Of a stretch of DNA of 64,000 bases, positions 14,555-28,900 are shown piece after piece (positions within the stretch are counted from its first letter, which is position 1; every line of letters starts with the position of its first letter). Source of the stretch: Pyrocephalus nanus (lineage: Eukaryota > Chordata > Aves > Passeriformes > Tyrannidae); the NCBI GenBank assembly GCA_038380795.1, contig CM076264.1:6574001-6638000 (forward strand). The letters are read 5' to 3'. A program made the position numbers and the translations under genes. The notes beneath the pieces are model-generated. The model saw only the letters and a list, made by a program, of their open reading frames with translations. It had not been told where the DNA came from and made no database searches.

Positions 14555-15517
14555 TGTCATAGGTTTACTTGTTCTAAAAAAAAACAAGCAGGGAATTTTT
14601 CTTTCCCTTACACCACTGTAAAAGAAAGATGCTGAAGGGGTTTTCCTAGATGGCAGTTGACCCCCACCAAAGAACTAACCAGCAGTCCTGCCTTCCAAGC
14701 CGATGGCCCTCCAAAGACTGTGGGGAGGGGTGATGAATTTTTTTCCCTCTCCTCGGGAAACAGCAGGGACTTCACTTTTGCCTTAACTCAGGCAAGGTGT
14801 GTGTTGGAGGGGTTGGAGGTTCACTTTGTTTTCAGCCTGGTCACCTGGCTGTTCTCTGGCCCTGGTTTGCCTCCGTTTTTCCTGTGCCCTGTTCTGCCCC
14901 TGCTTGGACTTGATCGGAGAGGCTGGACCCCCCTGCAGAGGAACTTTCTGGGGAGGAGGTTGCCCTTTCCCTCCTCCACTCCCATGTTGGCAGCCGTGTG
15001 TGTTCATCGACAAAAGGGGGGAATTCCTGGCCACAGCCAGCCACAGACAGCAGGATTTTCGTGGGAAGAGCCTTTTTTCCCCTTTTCCCCTTCTCGATGG
15101 GGGAGAAGATCTCCATTTTTGCATTCTCCAACACACGGGGGTCCCACGTGGAGACCGCCAGAGCCCAACAGCGCCCCCCTCCCACCAACACAGAGCAACT
15201 GCAGGCTCTGCTCCTCTAACACCGCCCCTGCTGATCGTGGTTAGAATTGCACCAAAAGGCAGAAAGTATTGAACTGTTTCCTTTTTGAAGGGGACTTTTG
15301 GGTACAGGATTATTGTTTAGTTGCTTTTGTGTTCTTTTGTTGTTCTTCCAGTACACATATGTCCTTTAATAAAGGGCTGTTGTCTTTTTTTTCTCCATAC
15401 TTCCTCAATTGGAGCCTCTTAATTTCGGATTTACAATTGCTTAGAGAGAGGAGTTTGTGGTCTTCCTCATAACTCATCCTCCTTAGCAAAACACTTCAGT
15501 CTCATTAAACTGAGACA
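14555..15517 (+). mobile_element. Solo LTR of an endogenous retrovirus (ERVL-like), 963 bp
   Basis: Starts TGTCATAGGTTTA and ends AAACTGAGACA, so it has the TG...CA termini. The flanks are ACGAA (14550-14554) and ACGAG (15518-15522), four of five bases matching, as expected for an old 5-bp target duplication. An AATAAA at 15368 and the T/GA-rich tail ('ttaatttcggatttacaat') match the 3' part of bird ERVL-type LTRs as I remember them. The body is much more GC-rich than its surroundings, which explains the 195-codon chance frame at 14657-15244. No internal retroviral genes are next to it, so it is a solo LTR. Confidence 0.7.
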
Positions 15518-17623
15518 ACGAGCCATGCTGAGCATATGCCTTATTTGGGGATTATAACTTGTATTTTATTTTTACACATGGTATACAGATTTTCTGTGAA
15601 TTTGTCACACTAATGAAGATGTACATCATCGCACACTTAGGTCCAGTGGCTCATGGCACTGCTTTGTCGTAGAGATCCTGATGCTTACTCCATAGTCAAA
15701 ACTCTGTGTTTTGTCAGCACTGGATATGTAAAGGTATCATTTTTGAATTCTGGAAACTCAGCTTTTATATAGCTTAGTTTATTTCTGAATTGTGTCTTCT
15801 GCAGCTTTGTACCCTGACTCCCATTGTGTCAAATTGGTATTTCACTAATAAGGCTCTGAACAATTCCATCCTTTCTGGTTTACTGCTGGTCTCTTTTATT
15901 ATATAAGCCTCTTCTGCTGAGAGATGTAAAATAAATCAGCCAGATACCATGACTGGGCTCATAAAGCCCTTTTAAAAAAGTCTGTTCACTAGAGGGTCTG
16001 CATTAATCACTGGAATACCTTAATATAGTGTGTTAATTTACAGCTATCAGCTTCTATCTTCTTCTGCACAATTGGGAGTGGAATGTCTTGCTTGGCATAT
16101 ACTTAAATCCTGTCCTTATTTGTTGCTTTGGGGGCCCTGGACTTGTTACAGGCTTTGGTCCCAGCCCTTGTGTCTTTCTGTCCCCTGCACCGGTGAGTTG
16201 CTTTTGGAAAGGATGTTCTTTTGCTCCATTGTCTTCAGTGCATCATTTATTTGTATGCATTGGGTTTGGATCACTGATTGCTCTTGAGGACTGGGGCTTT
16301 GATTATGATTTGATTATGGTTTGCAATGCTCTGAAAGCCAGCATGCCTGGTGGGGAAGACACAAATATTTGTCCATATCTGTTCTTTTTTAAGGGCTTTG
16401 TATTCAGGGACACGGGGCTATTGTTGTCTCAGCCACACCTTCGCTCCTCTTGGGTTTACTGTGTAAATAATTGTAAGAATGGGGCTTATAGTTGATGCAA
16501 AGCCTACTCTTCCAAGTAGTTAATTGTGGAAAAAAAAAAATTCAAGATGAGCAGCATTAAATCCAACATAATTCAGAATGGGAGTACCTACACAAGGATT
16601 TAGTGGTTTAATTATTTCATTAGATTAATTCGGCTTTCTGAGTGTACTTAGGTAATCAGACTTTCCAATATACGCTAGGAAATAATTCCCTGCCAGTTTC
16701 AATACTGTGGAGGTTTTTTAAGTTGAAGATGTTTATACTTTTTGTTTCTTCTGCCTCTTATCAGCACTACCAAGTACATTCTGATACTACTGTTACTTCT
16801 TTACTCCCATGTGATATCTCTAGGTAGCTGTATTTTAGGTGGCCTCAAATTTGCCTTAATGCTTCAAGTTTCTCTGAAGTTACGTTGTTCTATCAGATTG
16901 CCATAAGTTTGTCACTTCAACAATTCAGGCATAGTGTAAGTGCTTTGGCTGTACCAAAAAGTTACTTTTATAAAAATCTGCCTCTCTTCAGATGCTGTTA
17001 GATAATGGATAGCACCTCGGACTGTTGCTGAACAGATATGCTCCCTAATTTGTGGTGGGTATTTTCAGTAGATGTTGACATGGCACAGAGGCTGATGGGA
17101 CATGAAGAACAAGATCTTTTTTTTGTGCTTCTCAAAGCCAGTGCCTAAGGTAATGATCAGTAGGTTTCCAGGGGTTTAGCCAATTGTCTGGCTGTGATTC
17201 AAGGACTTCAGGGATGTTTTGAAAACACAGTTCTGTAGCATGCACGTGCTAAAAACGGTCTGTTTCCCGGTGCTGCTGCAGGGAAAGGAAATGACAGGTT
17301 TACTGCTCTTCTTGCTGCCCTAAGGGATTTTTTGCTGAAGGTAGGAATATAGTGAAGGCAGTGAGAATTAGAGGGCTGCTGGTTCAGACTGCTGGCTTTG
17401 CTTGTAATACTGCTTGGCACAGCTTGTTAGGAAATCTTTTGTACAGCCTGAAGTTTGTCACTGTCAGCTCGGCTGCAGGCAATTCCCTTGTCTCTCATTG
17501 CAGATCTTTATTTGGTATATAAATGTTATGACCCACCCCAGAAGTGGGAGGGTGACCCAGGTTCTTGATAATAAATCCCTTGGGGTGGATTGGAGTGAAA
17601 TGACACTAAATAATTGGTGTTTG

Positions 17624-17624
<1 letters not shown>

Positions 17625-17656
<32 letters not shown>
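17625..17656. repeat. (TA)n microsatellite
   Basis: About 32 bases of pure alternating AT. Confidence 0.95.
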
Positions 17657-17659
<3 letters not shown>

Positions 17660-18548
17660 GGGTTTATTTTAGAACATTTTTGTTTCAAAGGTAAGCAGGT
17701 ATGTTGCCATTTTGGGTGTTATCTTCAATAGTAATACAGCAATATTAGAGAAATATATAAGGAAAAGAACAGAAAGAAAGGATAAAGAGGTATATATAGT
17801 CACCACCCTCTAGATCCAGCAATGAAACTTGGCAGTTGCAGCTTTCGTGTCTGTTTTTTGAAGCAATGGTCATAATCCATTGGGGCTGGGGAAGCCCCCC
17901 CTCCAAAACTCAAAGATTTCATGAGTTATTTTACACTTCAAGCTCAGGTGGGAACGTAATTCCTCTGGGGCAGGGAGTTTTACAATGGATGGTGTCACAG
18001 GATGTCACCAGTCGTCTATGCTCTCCAGAGGGGTCTCCACAGCAGAGCCATCATGTAAGGGAGAACACTGGCATGATAAGAAGGATTATCCCACTTTGTA
18101 GGTATCTGATAATCTGGTTTGTAGCTTCAGGTATGCACGCCCTTCAGCACCCTGGGATAGTTGGACAATGGCACCCACTTATCTGAAGGTCCTTTCCCAG
18201 TAGGCATATTCAGGGAGGGGTAGGCTTTGCTGGTTGTGCCGCCGTTTCTTTGCAGTTTGACAAAAGTCTTCTTTGTGACCTTAGCCATTTAAGTTTTAGC
18301 CATTTAGTTTAAACCATTAACTATTTCAGCCTCTGACAGTCAAGAGCAGAGAGAGAGATTTGGGGGTGAGGGAGGGATTTTATCCAGGCTTAAATAATCT
18401 GAAACATCAGATAAACCATCACTGCATCATGTTGTTCTCTAGAAAGAAAAAAAGGGTTGACTGAGACATTTTTGAGTCACCAGAGGTATATTTGAGGTGC
18501 CTTTAAAATGTTGACTCCAATGTTCATCTTCTCCAGGCTCTGAGACAT

Positions 18549-18569
18549 GGGGGGTGTGGGGGGTGGGGG
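18549..18569 (+). repeat. G-run cluster with quadruplex potential
   Basis: Runs of 6, 6 and 5 G separated by TGT and T within 21 bases. Long runs could be split to supply four tracts. Confidence 0.6.
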
Positions 18570-19864
18570 ATGCTGCTTTGACTCAGAGAAGTAAGTGAGG
18601 GTTTTTTTGGTGAGCTATAATTTTCAAAAATTATTCCTTGAGGGACTACTAGTGGTGAATTTGTTTAAAAACCTGGGGCAAGAGCTTAAATGAATTGCAA
18701 AAAGAAGGAAGCCTTGTGACATTGAAAGAAGTTCATCAACGTGCTCTCAGTGTGTCAGGATGTGTGTCTCTTCCCCTGCCTGCTGTTGAATGTCCTGTGG
18801 CTTGATCTTGTAAAATAAAGCTGGGCTGTGCCTAGGACTGGGAATAAACTTGGTTCTTCCTCAATCTTCCCTTTACATCTTGGGAAAAAAAGACATTTGT
18901 TTTTGTCGAAAGGTATATTCACATGAGAACAAAGAAGAAAACCTAAACAAAATTCTACCATAGCAGTTTTTGTGAAAGAAAGGTGATTACAGGAATAACC
19001 AAAAATAAACTCATTTTGCTGAACCTGCTGAGTGGAGCCAAAAGGAAGCTGGAGGTGAGAGCTGCTCAGTGTTGAGCAGGTGAAGGGAGGAATGTGAGTA
19101 AAACTTATTTTATGTTATATTGATGTCAAGTTAAACCACTTACAACACTGAATGCAACTCATCAATTTGAGTGTTGCAACAGACCAAAAGCAAAGCTACT
19201 CTTGGGAAAAACAGTATTCCAAATAGGCTTTGCAAATACAGCCACTTAAGCTCACAAATTTTATACACACAGTTATTCAAGTGTGTCACTATGGGCTGTA
19301 TGTTCATAAGGAAGCAGGAAGTCTCTTTTCATGTTCCTTTTTAACCTGTTCTTCTGGTTCTGTCACCTGATAAAGCCTCTAGTCCTGCAGTGGCCTCCTC
19401 TTCTGATAGAATTAAAGGGAGTCAGATGCCCCAAACCTTTGAATTTCAATTGGAAATATTCAGTCTTGTTAATTGAATGCATTATTTTGCCAGCTTTCTT
19501 TTAAATGACATAATAATAAAAGAACCTGTTTTCAAATGGCTGCATGTTAATAGCTTTGAGCAGGTGCTGTGGAAATCAAGGGAGTCTATGAAATTTCAGA
19601 ATGCCCCCTCCCCCTATAGAAAGCTTATTTCTAAAAAGTGCACGTGTTTTCAGTCTGGTGTAGCAAATGTGTGAGACTATGATCTGTTTGTACTTCTGCT
19701 GTTTTGAGATTGGTATTTTTGTAAGGATTCAACTTGCATCTGTCTCAAGTGGAAATTCTACACAAGCTTAGTCAAAGCATCTCTAAAACATATCATTTTA
19801 GGGTCCCCAAAGTGCAAAACCGGTTAGCATAAAGCTTCCAGGAAAAGAAACCCATCAAACAACA

Positions 19865-19865
<1 letters not shown>

Positions 19866-19899
<34 letters not shown>
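19866..19899 (+). repeat. A34 homopolymer
   Basis: Thirty-four uninterrupted A, followed about 30 bases later by a perfect 20-bp tandem duplication (19928-19967). No recognisable transcript-derived sequence precedes it. Confidence 0.95.
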
Positions 19900-19900
<1 letters not shown>

Positions 19901-19927
19901 CCCTAAACTCTCTGATATGTCTTTTGT

Positions 19928-19967
19928 CACCTGACCTGCAATTGCTCCACCTGACCTGCAATTGCTC
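19928..19967 (+). repeat. Perfect 20-bp tandem duplication
   Basis: CACCTGACCTGCAATTGCTC occurs twice in direct succession without a mismatch, which points to a recent event. Confidence 0.95.
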
Positions 19968-22900
19968 CAAAAAGCTGGCACAGAAAACTACAAAACTGCA
20001 GTTCATCTGCAGTTACAGACTGATAAATAATCTTCATAGCTGACAGTAGGCACTGAGGCGTAATCTTTTTGTTCCTTTGGCTGTTTAGCACAGTAAGTAA
20101 ATTTAGGTCAAGCTCTCAGTCATTTGATCACATGCCTGGAGATGTAATACATTTTGTCTAACAGCCAGGGGGAAACAATCATTAAACCAAGTAACTGTTT
20201 CACTTCTTTAAGTGACTAATTTGACAGACAAGGCGCAGTTCACAGGAAAACAGTGGATCCTACCAGGGGATGTTCTCAGCCTGACCTTTCTGCCCAGCTG
20301 GATGCCAGTGGGGCCTGTTAACATGGAGATGTTTGCCAGCTTGAGGGGAGTGTGGCAACACCAGACATATGATACAACCTAACTTACATCACCCAGCACC
20401 TTGCCTCGTGTGTCTACTACAAATAATTTGCCTCTCTCTTTTCCTGCCCCTAGGTTTGTGAAGTAGGGTGTGAAGGAAGAGCGTTTAGTTAAAAGAAAAG
20501 CAAAGGGTTTGCTTTACCTTTAGTTTCAGAGTAGCAGGGCCTTGTGTATTTTTCACCCTTGATTCTGAAGACTCAATTCAGTACTTTTATTGCACAGCTA
20601 AAACAGCAGGTGGATTTAAAATGAAGGGGCAGCTGTATGGATGAGCTGCTGTATAAGCAGGTTATAAAATGTGCAGTTTGTAGAGGTGGAACTTATGTAC
20701 CCCTCAGTAAGGAGCTCTTTGCTGGTTATTTGATAAGTTTAGCCATTGTGACTTGAGGATAAATGATTGTAGCTCTGACTAATTCCACATTGGCCTCTTA
20801 TCATGATTTTGACTCTTTGGAAAGGTTTAGTTTATAATGGAAATATATTTTGCTGGTCTACATTAATTATTATAAACCCCCTATACTTGCAGTTTAGCGC
20901 TGTCAAATGAGCATTTGTAATTATTCAGTACATCGTGTTCCTCTCCAATGATACGACTCCTTTCTGTTTGGTGATGACACAGGAGGGAGAAAGTGCATTT
21001 ATATCTAAACAGAAAACCACTAGAGGAACTGTATTGTTAGATTGAATACTTTTATTGTCAGATTTAACTGAAAAAGGAATTTCTACCGCAATTTTTAATT
21101 TAAATGTGGAAAATAAGGCTGTACAGCTCACTTTGCAAATTGTTGTAGCCATTTGTTCAGGCAGAACAAGTGTCTATCTTTGCTGTTGTACTGCCACACC
21201 TTTTCTCCCAGGCTCTCATTGATGGATCTCCTTGAAGGAAGGTCTTTATTGTACCTTCATCTGGGATGAAAATTTGCAGTAATTACCTCTCATTCTCTTC
21301 TTTCTCTGCAGCATATGTGCAGGATTTTGTCAACTACATACCAGCTAATGAACATATTTAAAAGAATGAGTCCCAAGGACTGTGGAAAAAAAATTTAATG
21401 CATACAGTGTAGCTTCTGAAGATCTTTGTTTTCAAATTCAAAATTTATTTTAGTATTTATCATATTACTGTCTTTCATTGCACTTCCATTTTGCACAGGT
21501 TCTTAATGCTGTTGCTTTTAAAATCACCTTCACTGTTACTAATTCTTTCCATTCCACTTCTGTTTGTCACCAAAAATTATTGGGGGTCCTGCCCACTGAC
21601 CTCTAGAATGTTATAAAGAATTTCACTTTTCAAATGCATCGATTCTCACGTACAGGTAGAGAAATGCTTTTAACTAGAACACCTTCCTTCATCTTCCTCC
21701 CTCTTCCACTTACAGTTACTTTCATCCCTGTTCAGTTCACAGTGGAAAAAAGATCTCTAGCTCGACTGAAATAATGAAACCAAGTGGTGTTGCCACATTT
21801 CAAACCTCATGGCTGAAGGAGCTTACCAGCTGTGAGAGACAAGAGCACTGGAAAATGTTGGGTAGGCAAATGTAGACCTACAGTTCTCTTAAATTAAGCA
21901 CTTAATTTACTAAATTAATTAATGTACTAAGTGTAATGGCTGGTATAGCCTTATCTTCCTGCCTGGTCAAATCCAAGAAGTTGAGCAAATGTGATGTTCT
22001 GTACAAGTGACTGCTGGGCGAGTGTGATTTGTGTGTGATTTGTGCATCTCTGAAAATAAGGGAACTCATTTATTTAGGCACCAGCATGGATTTCTTTCTT
22101 TCTAACTTAGTGTTTAGAAATTAAGTGTCTGGCTTTGTTTCTGACACACTTTGGGAATAGTTCTACACACGGGCTTCTCTAGAGACTCTTCTCCCTCAGT
22201 TTTCATATTATTAACATACAAACCACTGCTGTTGGAAGTGAAAATGGAGTCAATTTTATGACTCTCACCAGAGTCCTCGCAATCTTCTCACAGCTGGGGA
22301 GAACAAATGGGCTTTTTAGTGTGCCCTAAAAGTCAATAAACTAGAACTAGTTTGTAAGTTTCCAAACTGGGGTGACAGCAGAGAGGGCACATCTGCCTTT
22401 TAGTGGTATTCCTGCCCTCGTGGCCTGGTACAAAGAAGTTGTTGTTTGGTTTGGTTTTTACAGATGCATGTTTTTCTCACTTATTTTAAGGCAAATTTCC
22501 CAAATACTTTAATAATTGAACCAGCAAAAACAGGTACCTTAAATGCCACGGCCAGAAGAGTTAAAAAAAAGATCAGAAATGCATTTGAAAAGAAATGGGG
22601 TGCTGATGCTACCTGGCTTTGTAAATGGCTTTTGAATTGTACACAGTAGTTCATCTGGAAGGGAGAAGCTGTAGCTGAGAACTGCAAGATACGACCTCTG
22701 GTAATCCAACAGCAGAGAAAAACACTAATTAGGCTGTAGCTGTTAACATCTCTCAGGTTTGGGGCAGAAATCCACTGGCTCTTCCTTTTCTATCTTGTAG
22801 ACGCAAGTTTAAAATTCAATACAATATCACAATTTTTTCAATTTTGTAATTTATGAAGTTTCTATGTATGGAGTCATGATGATTAAAGAGAAAATAAATT

Positions 22901-25900
22901 TGAAAAAAATTACTGTATGGCTGTTCCTGGATGAAAAGGGAAAAAGGAACTGTTCTGATTTTTGAATGTGAAAATAAAGCAATGTTCTCATATCCTCAGA
23001 GAAGGAGGAGAAAGAGAAAGAGGCAGTGGTAGCTTAACAATAAAGACCATGTCTAAAGCCAACGTGCTTACCCTTAACATTTGAGATTGATTAGGCAAGA
23101 GTAAGTTACTTTATTGCTTTCAAGGAAATGATTGGTAAGAATAGACATCTGCTTCAAAATGGCATGATCTCTTTTCTAGTGTGAGACAGATTTCCTCTGG
23201 GCTCTGGGAGTTATCAGACTGGGCCTTGAGGATGCTGTGGGTCGCAGGTGAGCACCACAACTTGTGAGCATGTCGGGGCAGGACAGGCTCGACTCAGGCA
23301 AAAAAGAAGTTGTCAACTCACTTAGTACAACAAGGCTGCTCCGTTTGGTGTCTAGCTAATGGGAACACAAGGGTTCTGTCTCAGTTCTGGGGCTTTCTTT
23401 GCTGAATAGTTTTGAGGTAATGTTTTTTTGTGTGCCTTTCGAAAGAGAATTTTTTTCTCCACGCTTCCTGCCTGGTAATGTCTGAAGTGGTCCCCTTACA
23501 AGCCGTTGGACTTAAGGACTCTTTCATTTACTTTAAATTTGAGTAGCAGAGGTATTACCCCCGTGTCACATACACAAAAGGTGTTTGCATTGCCTTATAT
23601 TAACATAAAGCTTTAGATGCCTCTTGAGAGCTAAGACAAAAGGCCTTGGTTGCATCACCCATTTTTTATGCTGAAGTGCATCTGCACTAATGTATCCTTT
23701 TCCTTCTCCATAGAGTCTATATTTCCTCCAGAAAATTCATTAGAAATGACAAGTTCTCAAGTACTAGGGTTTGCCTTTTCAGAAAAAAAGTGGATTTTCA
23801 TAGAAAAAACCCCCAGTTCTACCAGCTGCAGTAATGTGGTTTCAGGCTTTGCCTACCTGTGATTAGATAAACCACCTCCTGTGGAATCCCAAGGGATGCT
23901 GTTGCTGGGGGGCATTTAAGGACAGGGTTCACTGCACTCACTGGCTCATGGCTGACTATCTGGTTTGTTTAGTGATAAGACTAAAAACTCTCTGTAGACT
24001 AGAAACTGTCTCTACTAGTGAATAAAAAAAAAAGAAACCAATTTCTGGCAGTCAAGACAGCAATGAATGGGCAAGTATAAAAATAGTAGTAGAGTCTGAA
24101 GCAGTGATGGAAGCGATGTATTTGCTAAGAGATGGATAGATCCCAAGTTAGGAGTGGGTAAGCAGATTGAGAGTGCAGGAGGGCCACAAGGTTAATCTGA
24201 TTGATTCTTTAAATTTCCTTCAAGATTCTTGGGACTCGCTTGAATCAATGTAGAAGATGTATTATTTAAGGTGTGTTATTGGAAAAAGAACTAGTGTCAG
24301 TCTCTCCTTGGCTTTCAACAAAACGCTGAAAATACAGGCTGAATCCAATTGTAGCTAGACTGGATTCAATCAAAAATTAACTTACCAAATTTAAGTGAAC
24401 ATATGTCTAATTCTGGACAAAATAATTAGGCACGATTCACTTGGCATATTTTGGCCTGTACTGTGCTGGTTATGTAGATTATAGTAGATCCCAATATGAT
24501 GATGAGACAGGCCACAGCTACTTCTAGTTGATTGCATGAATGCCACTATTTATTGACATAAAAAGTAGAAATGAGTACAGCTTAGTGAACAGTAGTTAAA
24601 GAAATTGCCTGTGGGACCAACACCAGTTGGAACTGACCTTGGGTGTAGTTACAGCGTCTCAAGGACACTGAAATTATGTGAGCTTTTCAGCTCTATTAGG
24701 AGAATTATTTTTTTGTGTGTTCTTGTCAGCTGCTGAATTGCAACTTTCTCTTTTCATTTTCCAGAGGCTCCTAAATCCACAAGAAGATCAGTAGAGTGTT
24801 TTGCAATTAAAGGTTTTCTCAGGTGTACCATGCATAAGAGCTATAACCAATAATGTAGTTTTGGGAAGATTTGTACTTGGCAGGTAAATTCTTTGGGGAT
24901 GGCCCTTCTTTCCTCTTTTTCCAGAGCCCTGTGCCCTTGGATGCATATGGGGTGTGACTGTGTAGATCAGATAGTGCATGTAACCCTTCCTACCACAAAA
25001 CTGAGGATGTTGGTTAGACTTCACAGTCCTTAGGATTTACAGTGATTGATTTTTATTTTTTAAAATGAAACTTGAAGATGCTTTTTTTTTTCCCCACAAA
25101 AGGTGAAATTACAGTCTAAAATATGTATAACACGGACAATGATTTTACACTGCCTAATACATCCCTTCAACCCTGACTCTAAGAGCAAAGTGAAAAATTA
25201 ACATGCTCCACCCACCTTTCCCAAACAATTCAAGTGCTGTGATCCAAAACCCTGCAATTTTTTTCTTTTTTAATTCTGAAGGCATGGGAACTCGATGGAT
25301 TGGATACCATATTTATCCAGTGACAAGTGCAAAGGGAGAGTAGTCTTTAGCAGCTTTTCAACAGAAAACATCTTTTTCACATAGGATTCTGTGTCTATTT
25401 AATCCTAAAACTATGAGATTAAATGACTGTTTGGAGACCTGTGGTGATGGGGAGAAGGGATGTTTGCTGGCCAGGCAATGGGTGCAGTTCATTTAGTGGT
25501 GGATAAGAACATTTGTAAATATCAAATACTGGGTTCTCCAGATATAAGTACAAGAAAATAATTACCTGTTTGTAAATAAAAACAGAAGAGAGAAAATACT
25601 TGGCCAAGGTTTAGAACAGTAATGAGCAGACTAAAGCTGTGTCTATTTTAAATATGAGTATGGATTTGAAGTGAAGCCCTTGATTATCCCAATATACTGC
25701 ATATGGATTCAATTGTCAAAGGGATCTAGGAAAAACTGGATCCCTCTAGGAGGGATCTGGCCTGGAGTTCAGGTCTGAATACACTCTGGTTTTGGAGTTT
25801 GTTAGGTCTATCTCTCAGTTTGGGTTTTGCCACCGTGAGGTTGTCTTGGAAGACCCGAGGGTCAAGATGAGGCTCTCAAGTGCTGATGGCTCTCACAGCA

Positions 25901-28900
25901 CCCTGAGGAATCCTTCCTCATTCACCTGTACCTGTTTGGAGTTGAAAGCCTTTTCCTCCTGCAACTGTCCATCTTTGTCTTTCTACGATGAATTCCTATT
26001 TCTCCTTGTTTCTACTTTGTTCCTCACCTGCTGCCAAGTTTATAGTTACCTGTTTTACTTCATAAAACTCAGAAACCTTCAGCTTTGGGGTCTCAAGGAT
26101 CTGACTTGATCTGTGCAAGGATTGGTATTTTACTGTCATCAAATAATCCTGCTGCCTCCCTGGAAGTCATTAATCTCATGATGGCTGTTGATAGAGGAGA
26201 CTGGCAAGCAATGAGGAATTCAAGCAGCTAAAAAGGTGAAGGTGGAGCCCTTGAAGGTCAGGAACAACATTCTTGCTTGGGAACGCCAGAGCAGATGTGC
26301 ACTCTTTATGTGGAGTTTGACCGGATCTTTGCTTGGGAGCGTTCCAGCCACCTGGTGTCATGGCTGAACTCCCACATCCCTAAAACAGAGGCACCCATGT
26401 AGGAGAATCCAGAGGAGAGTGCCAGGTGTTTGCTCCTGGATCCCAGTTCCCTTAGAAGGGACAGGCCAAGAAATACCTCCTTCCATATTTTGAGCCAACC
26501 CTGCAGTCAGTGAGCCCTTGTGCCAGTGCCCTGGATCCCAGTCCCACAGAGTGTGCTGCTTTTTCTCTATGTTGCTCTAGGAGGGGGGGAGTCAGTGCCT
26601 GACCTTTCCGGTAGGCTCAGAGCCACAGGGACACTGTGTCTGATACCTTTAAAACACCTCCTTCAGAGCCATCAGCTGTGGAAAAATTACTCCTTGGAAC
26701 AGCTCTCTCAGGAATTTTCTCTCCAGTCCCAGCTCTTGGGAGCACCTAGCTGAGCCCCAGTGTTGGGGAACTGTGTTCAGTGCACGCTGCAAAAGCACAG
26801 CTCTCCCGGGCTTCTGTGCTGAGTGCCTACAATGCAGCCCCTTTCTCACACCAGCTGCCTGGGATTAGCTCGCTCACAGGGCAGTAACTTTGTGGAGCCT
26901 GTCCCTGACCCACAAACACAAGAGTAGGTACCATTTTTCTGGCTTACAGAGCAGTTCTTGGCTGAGGGGCTGGTGCATTGCAGCAATCCCTCACAGGCTA
27001 CAGAAAGTGTGTGTAGGGGGTGCCGAATGAGACAGAAGTTCATGTCTCAATAAAAGGGAGAAAGAGGAGGTTTTTCTGCTGAGAGGGTATTATCCCTCCC
27101 ACCCAAGCTGAGTGCCGTATGATTCCCTGTTATTAATTTTCCCTCTGCTGTGCTAAGGCTGCTGCTTTACCAGCTCTTACCAAGCTTTCCTTCACCTGTG
27201 CTTTCCTGTCCTTTCTCATCTCTCCAAGCTTGGAGAGACCCTTAGTTTAGATTATGGGAGAATGGCTACCCTTTGGAAAGTTTTGAAGTTTTGTGAAGAT
27301 GCTTTGGCCTTAGGCCAGGGTCTGATCCAGTGTAACCTTCCTAAACCAAATATGATGGAGATATGAGGCATTTCAGCATTGATCTCATAGATCTGCTTAA
27401 CAGCTCTCTTTAGGCTAAGGTATTTCCTGATGAGAAGTAACTTAAAAGCCAACGTGCTGGCCCTCAGTCCTTTGAGCCATTTAATGTTTTTCCTCTAACT
27501 CATTTTGTTTGCAAAGTGCATCACCCTGTTTCTGTAGCTAAATACTCACAAAGGGATCTGGTATGATTTGTGAAAACCACAGCAGGTTTTATTGAAAACC
27601 TCCATCCCATGTGATGACTGTTTTCTTAACGAAGCAGCTGCACAGCTGTTGGGATCCCATTTATATTGATATGCATTACTGAAGGGTTAGGAGCACTCTT
27701 AGTTTTCCTTCTCAGGTTTGGTGTGGGAGGTATTGCTATAGTGATATATATACAATATAGGTATATTATATCCATCCTGAATTCCCTGATTCAGAATTGG
27801 CCATCAGCCATGCTCCTCGAGGCTGTGATCCTGTTAATGTCTTTGATGGTAATGGTATTTGGGCAGTCACTATTTGCATGGGAAATGCCCTGGGAAAACC
27901 CACAAGTGCTGAAGGAACGTGGTCTGAATTGCTAGACAGTGGCTTTTCCTTGCTACCCAGTACTACGTTAGTGGTGTAGTTGGGAGGCGATTTCTAAGTT
28001 GATATCTTTTAAATGTCAGACTTTTTTAAACTAGTTGTGGTAATGCAATACCATGGTGACATTTACCATCGGCAAGAAGTGTTAGTCTAGGCATCCTGGC
28101 CTTCTGCAGAAAGCAGGCAAGAGGTGAACTTTGAAAACCTGCCTCTTTGGGAGGTGTCAGTGACCCCACACCACACATGCTGCTCCGTGTTGGGATAACA
28201 TGAGCAAGCAGTACCTTCTGGAGCTGTCGGGTTTTCTGTAGTCACACAAGCAACATCCAGAGTTGACAAAATATTTAAAATGCAAAACAATGCCAGGAAA
28301 TCCAACTGCCTTTCCATTTGGCACTGTAGCTTCTTAGGCAGCTCTATGAGAGTGTGTCTGCTGGATTTGGAGGCATGTGGGACTGAGAAATGATGTTTGA
28401 TGGCTGGCTGTGTTGTCAGCCTTCATAAATAAAATTGTGGGGCTGGCAGAGGGTCCAGTTCTGTGCAGAGAAATCCAAATAGAACTAATAACTCTCCAAA
28501 ACCTGAAAGAAGGAAGCACATCTCCAGGGGCTGAAACTGAGCTACCTGGAGAGATGCTTAACCTGTTTTAAAGGTTTCTTTTTCCAAGAAAACCCAGATA
28601 ATTTGAGCAATATGCAAGCACTCAGAACTCCTGGAAATAATGAAATAACAAGACTGTTACGTATTTGTCCTCTGTCTAAATATCAATAATCAGTTATTAA
28701 CAAATGACCCCTGCATCTGTGACTGATTTTTGCACACACTCAGTGACTCTTGAGTGTGGATTTTGCATACCTAATATGCGTTTTCTTCAATATTTTGCTC
28801 CAGGAGGCACAACAGAAGAGAACAAGCTCCACATCGAATAATATCACCTATAACCTACACACCAAAAAGTTCATGTGGCTCTTTGGCCAGTATATAAACA

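Noticed and set aside
14657..15244. 195-codon open frame
   Set aside because: Lies wholly inside the solo LTR, overlaps equally long frames on the other strand and resembles no protein.
17790..18350. Antisense LTR with a TATA box
   Set aside because: The general look is suggestive, but I could not define either terminus or name a family, so it is mentioned only in the intergenic entry.
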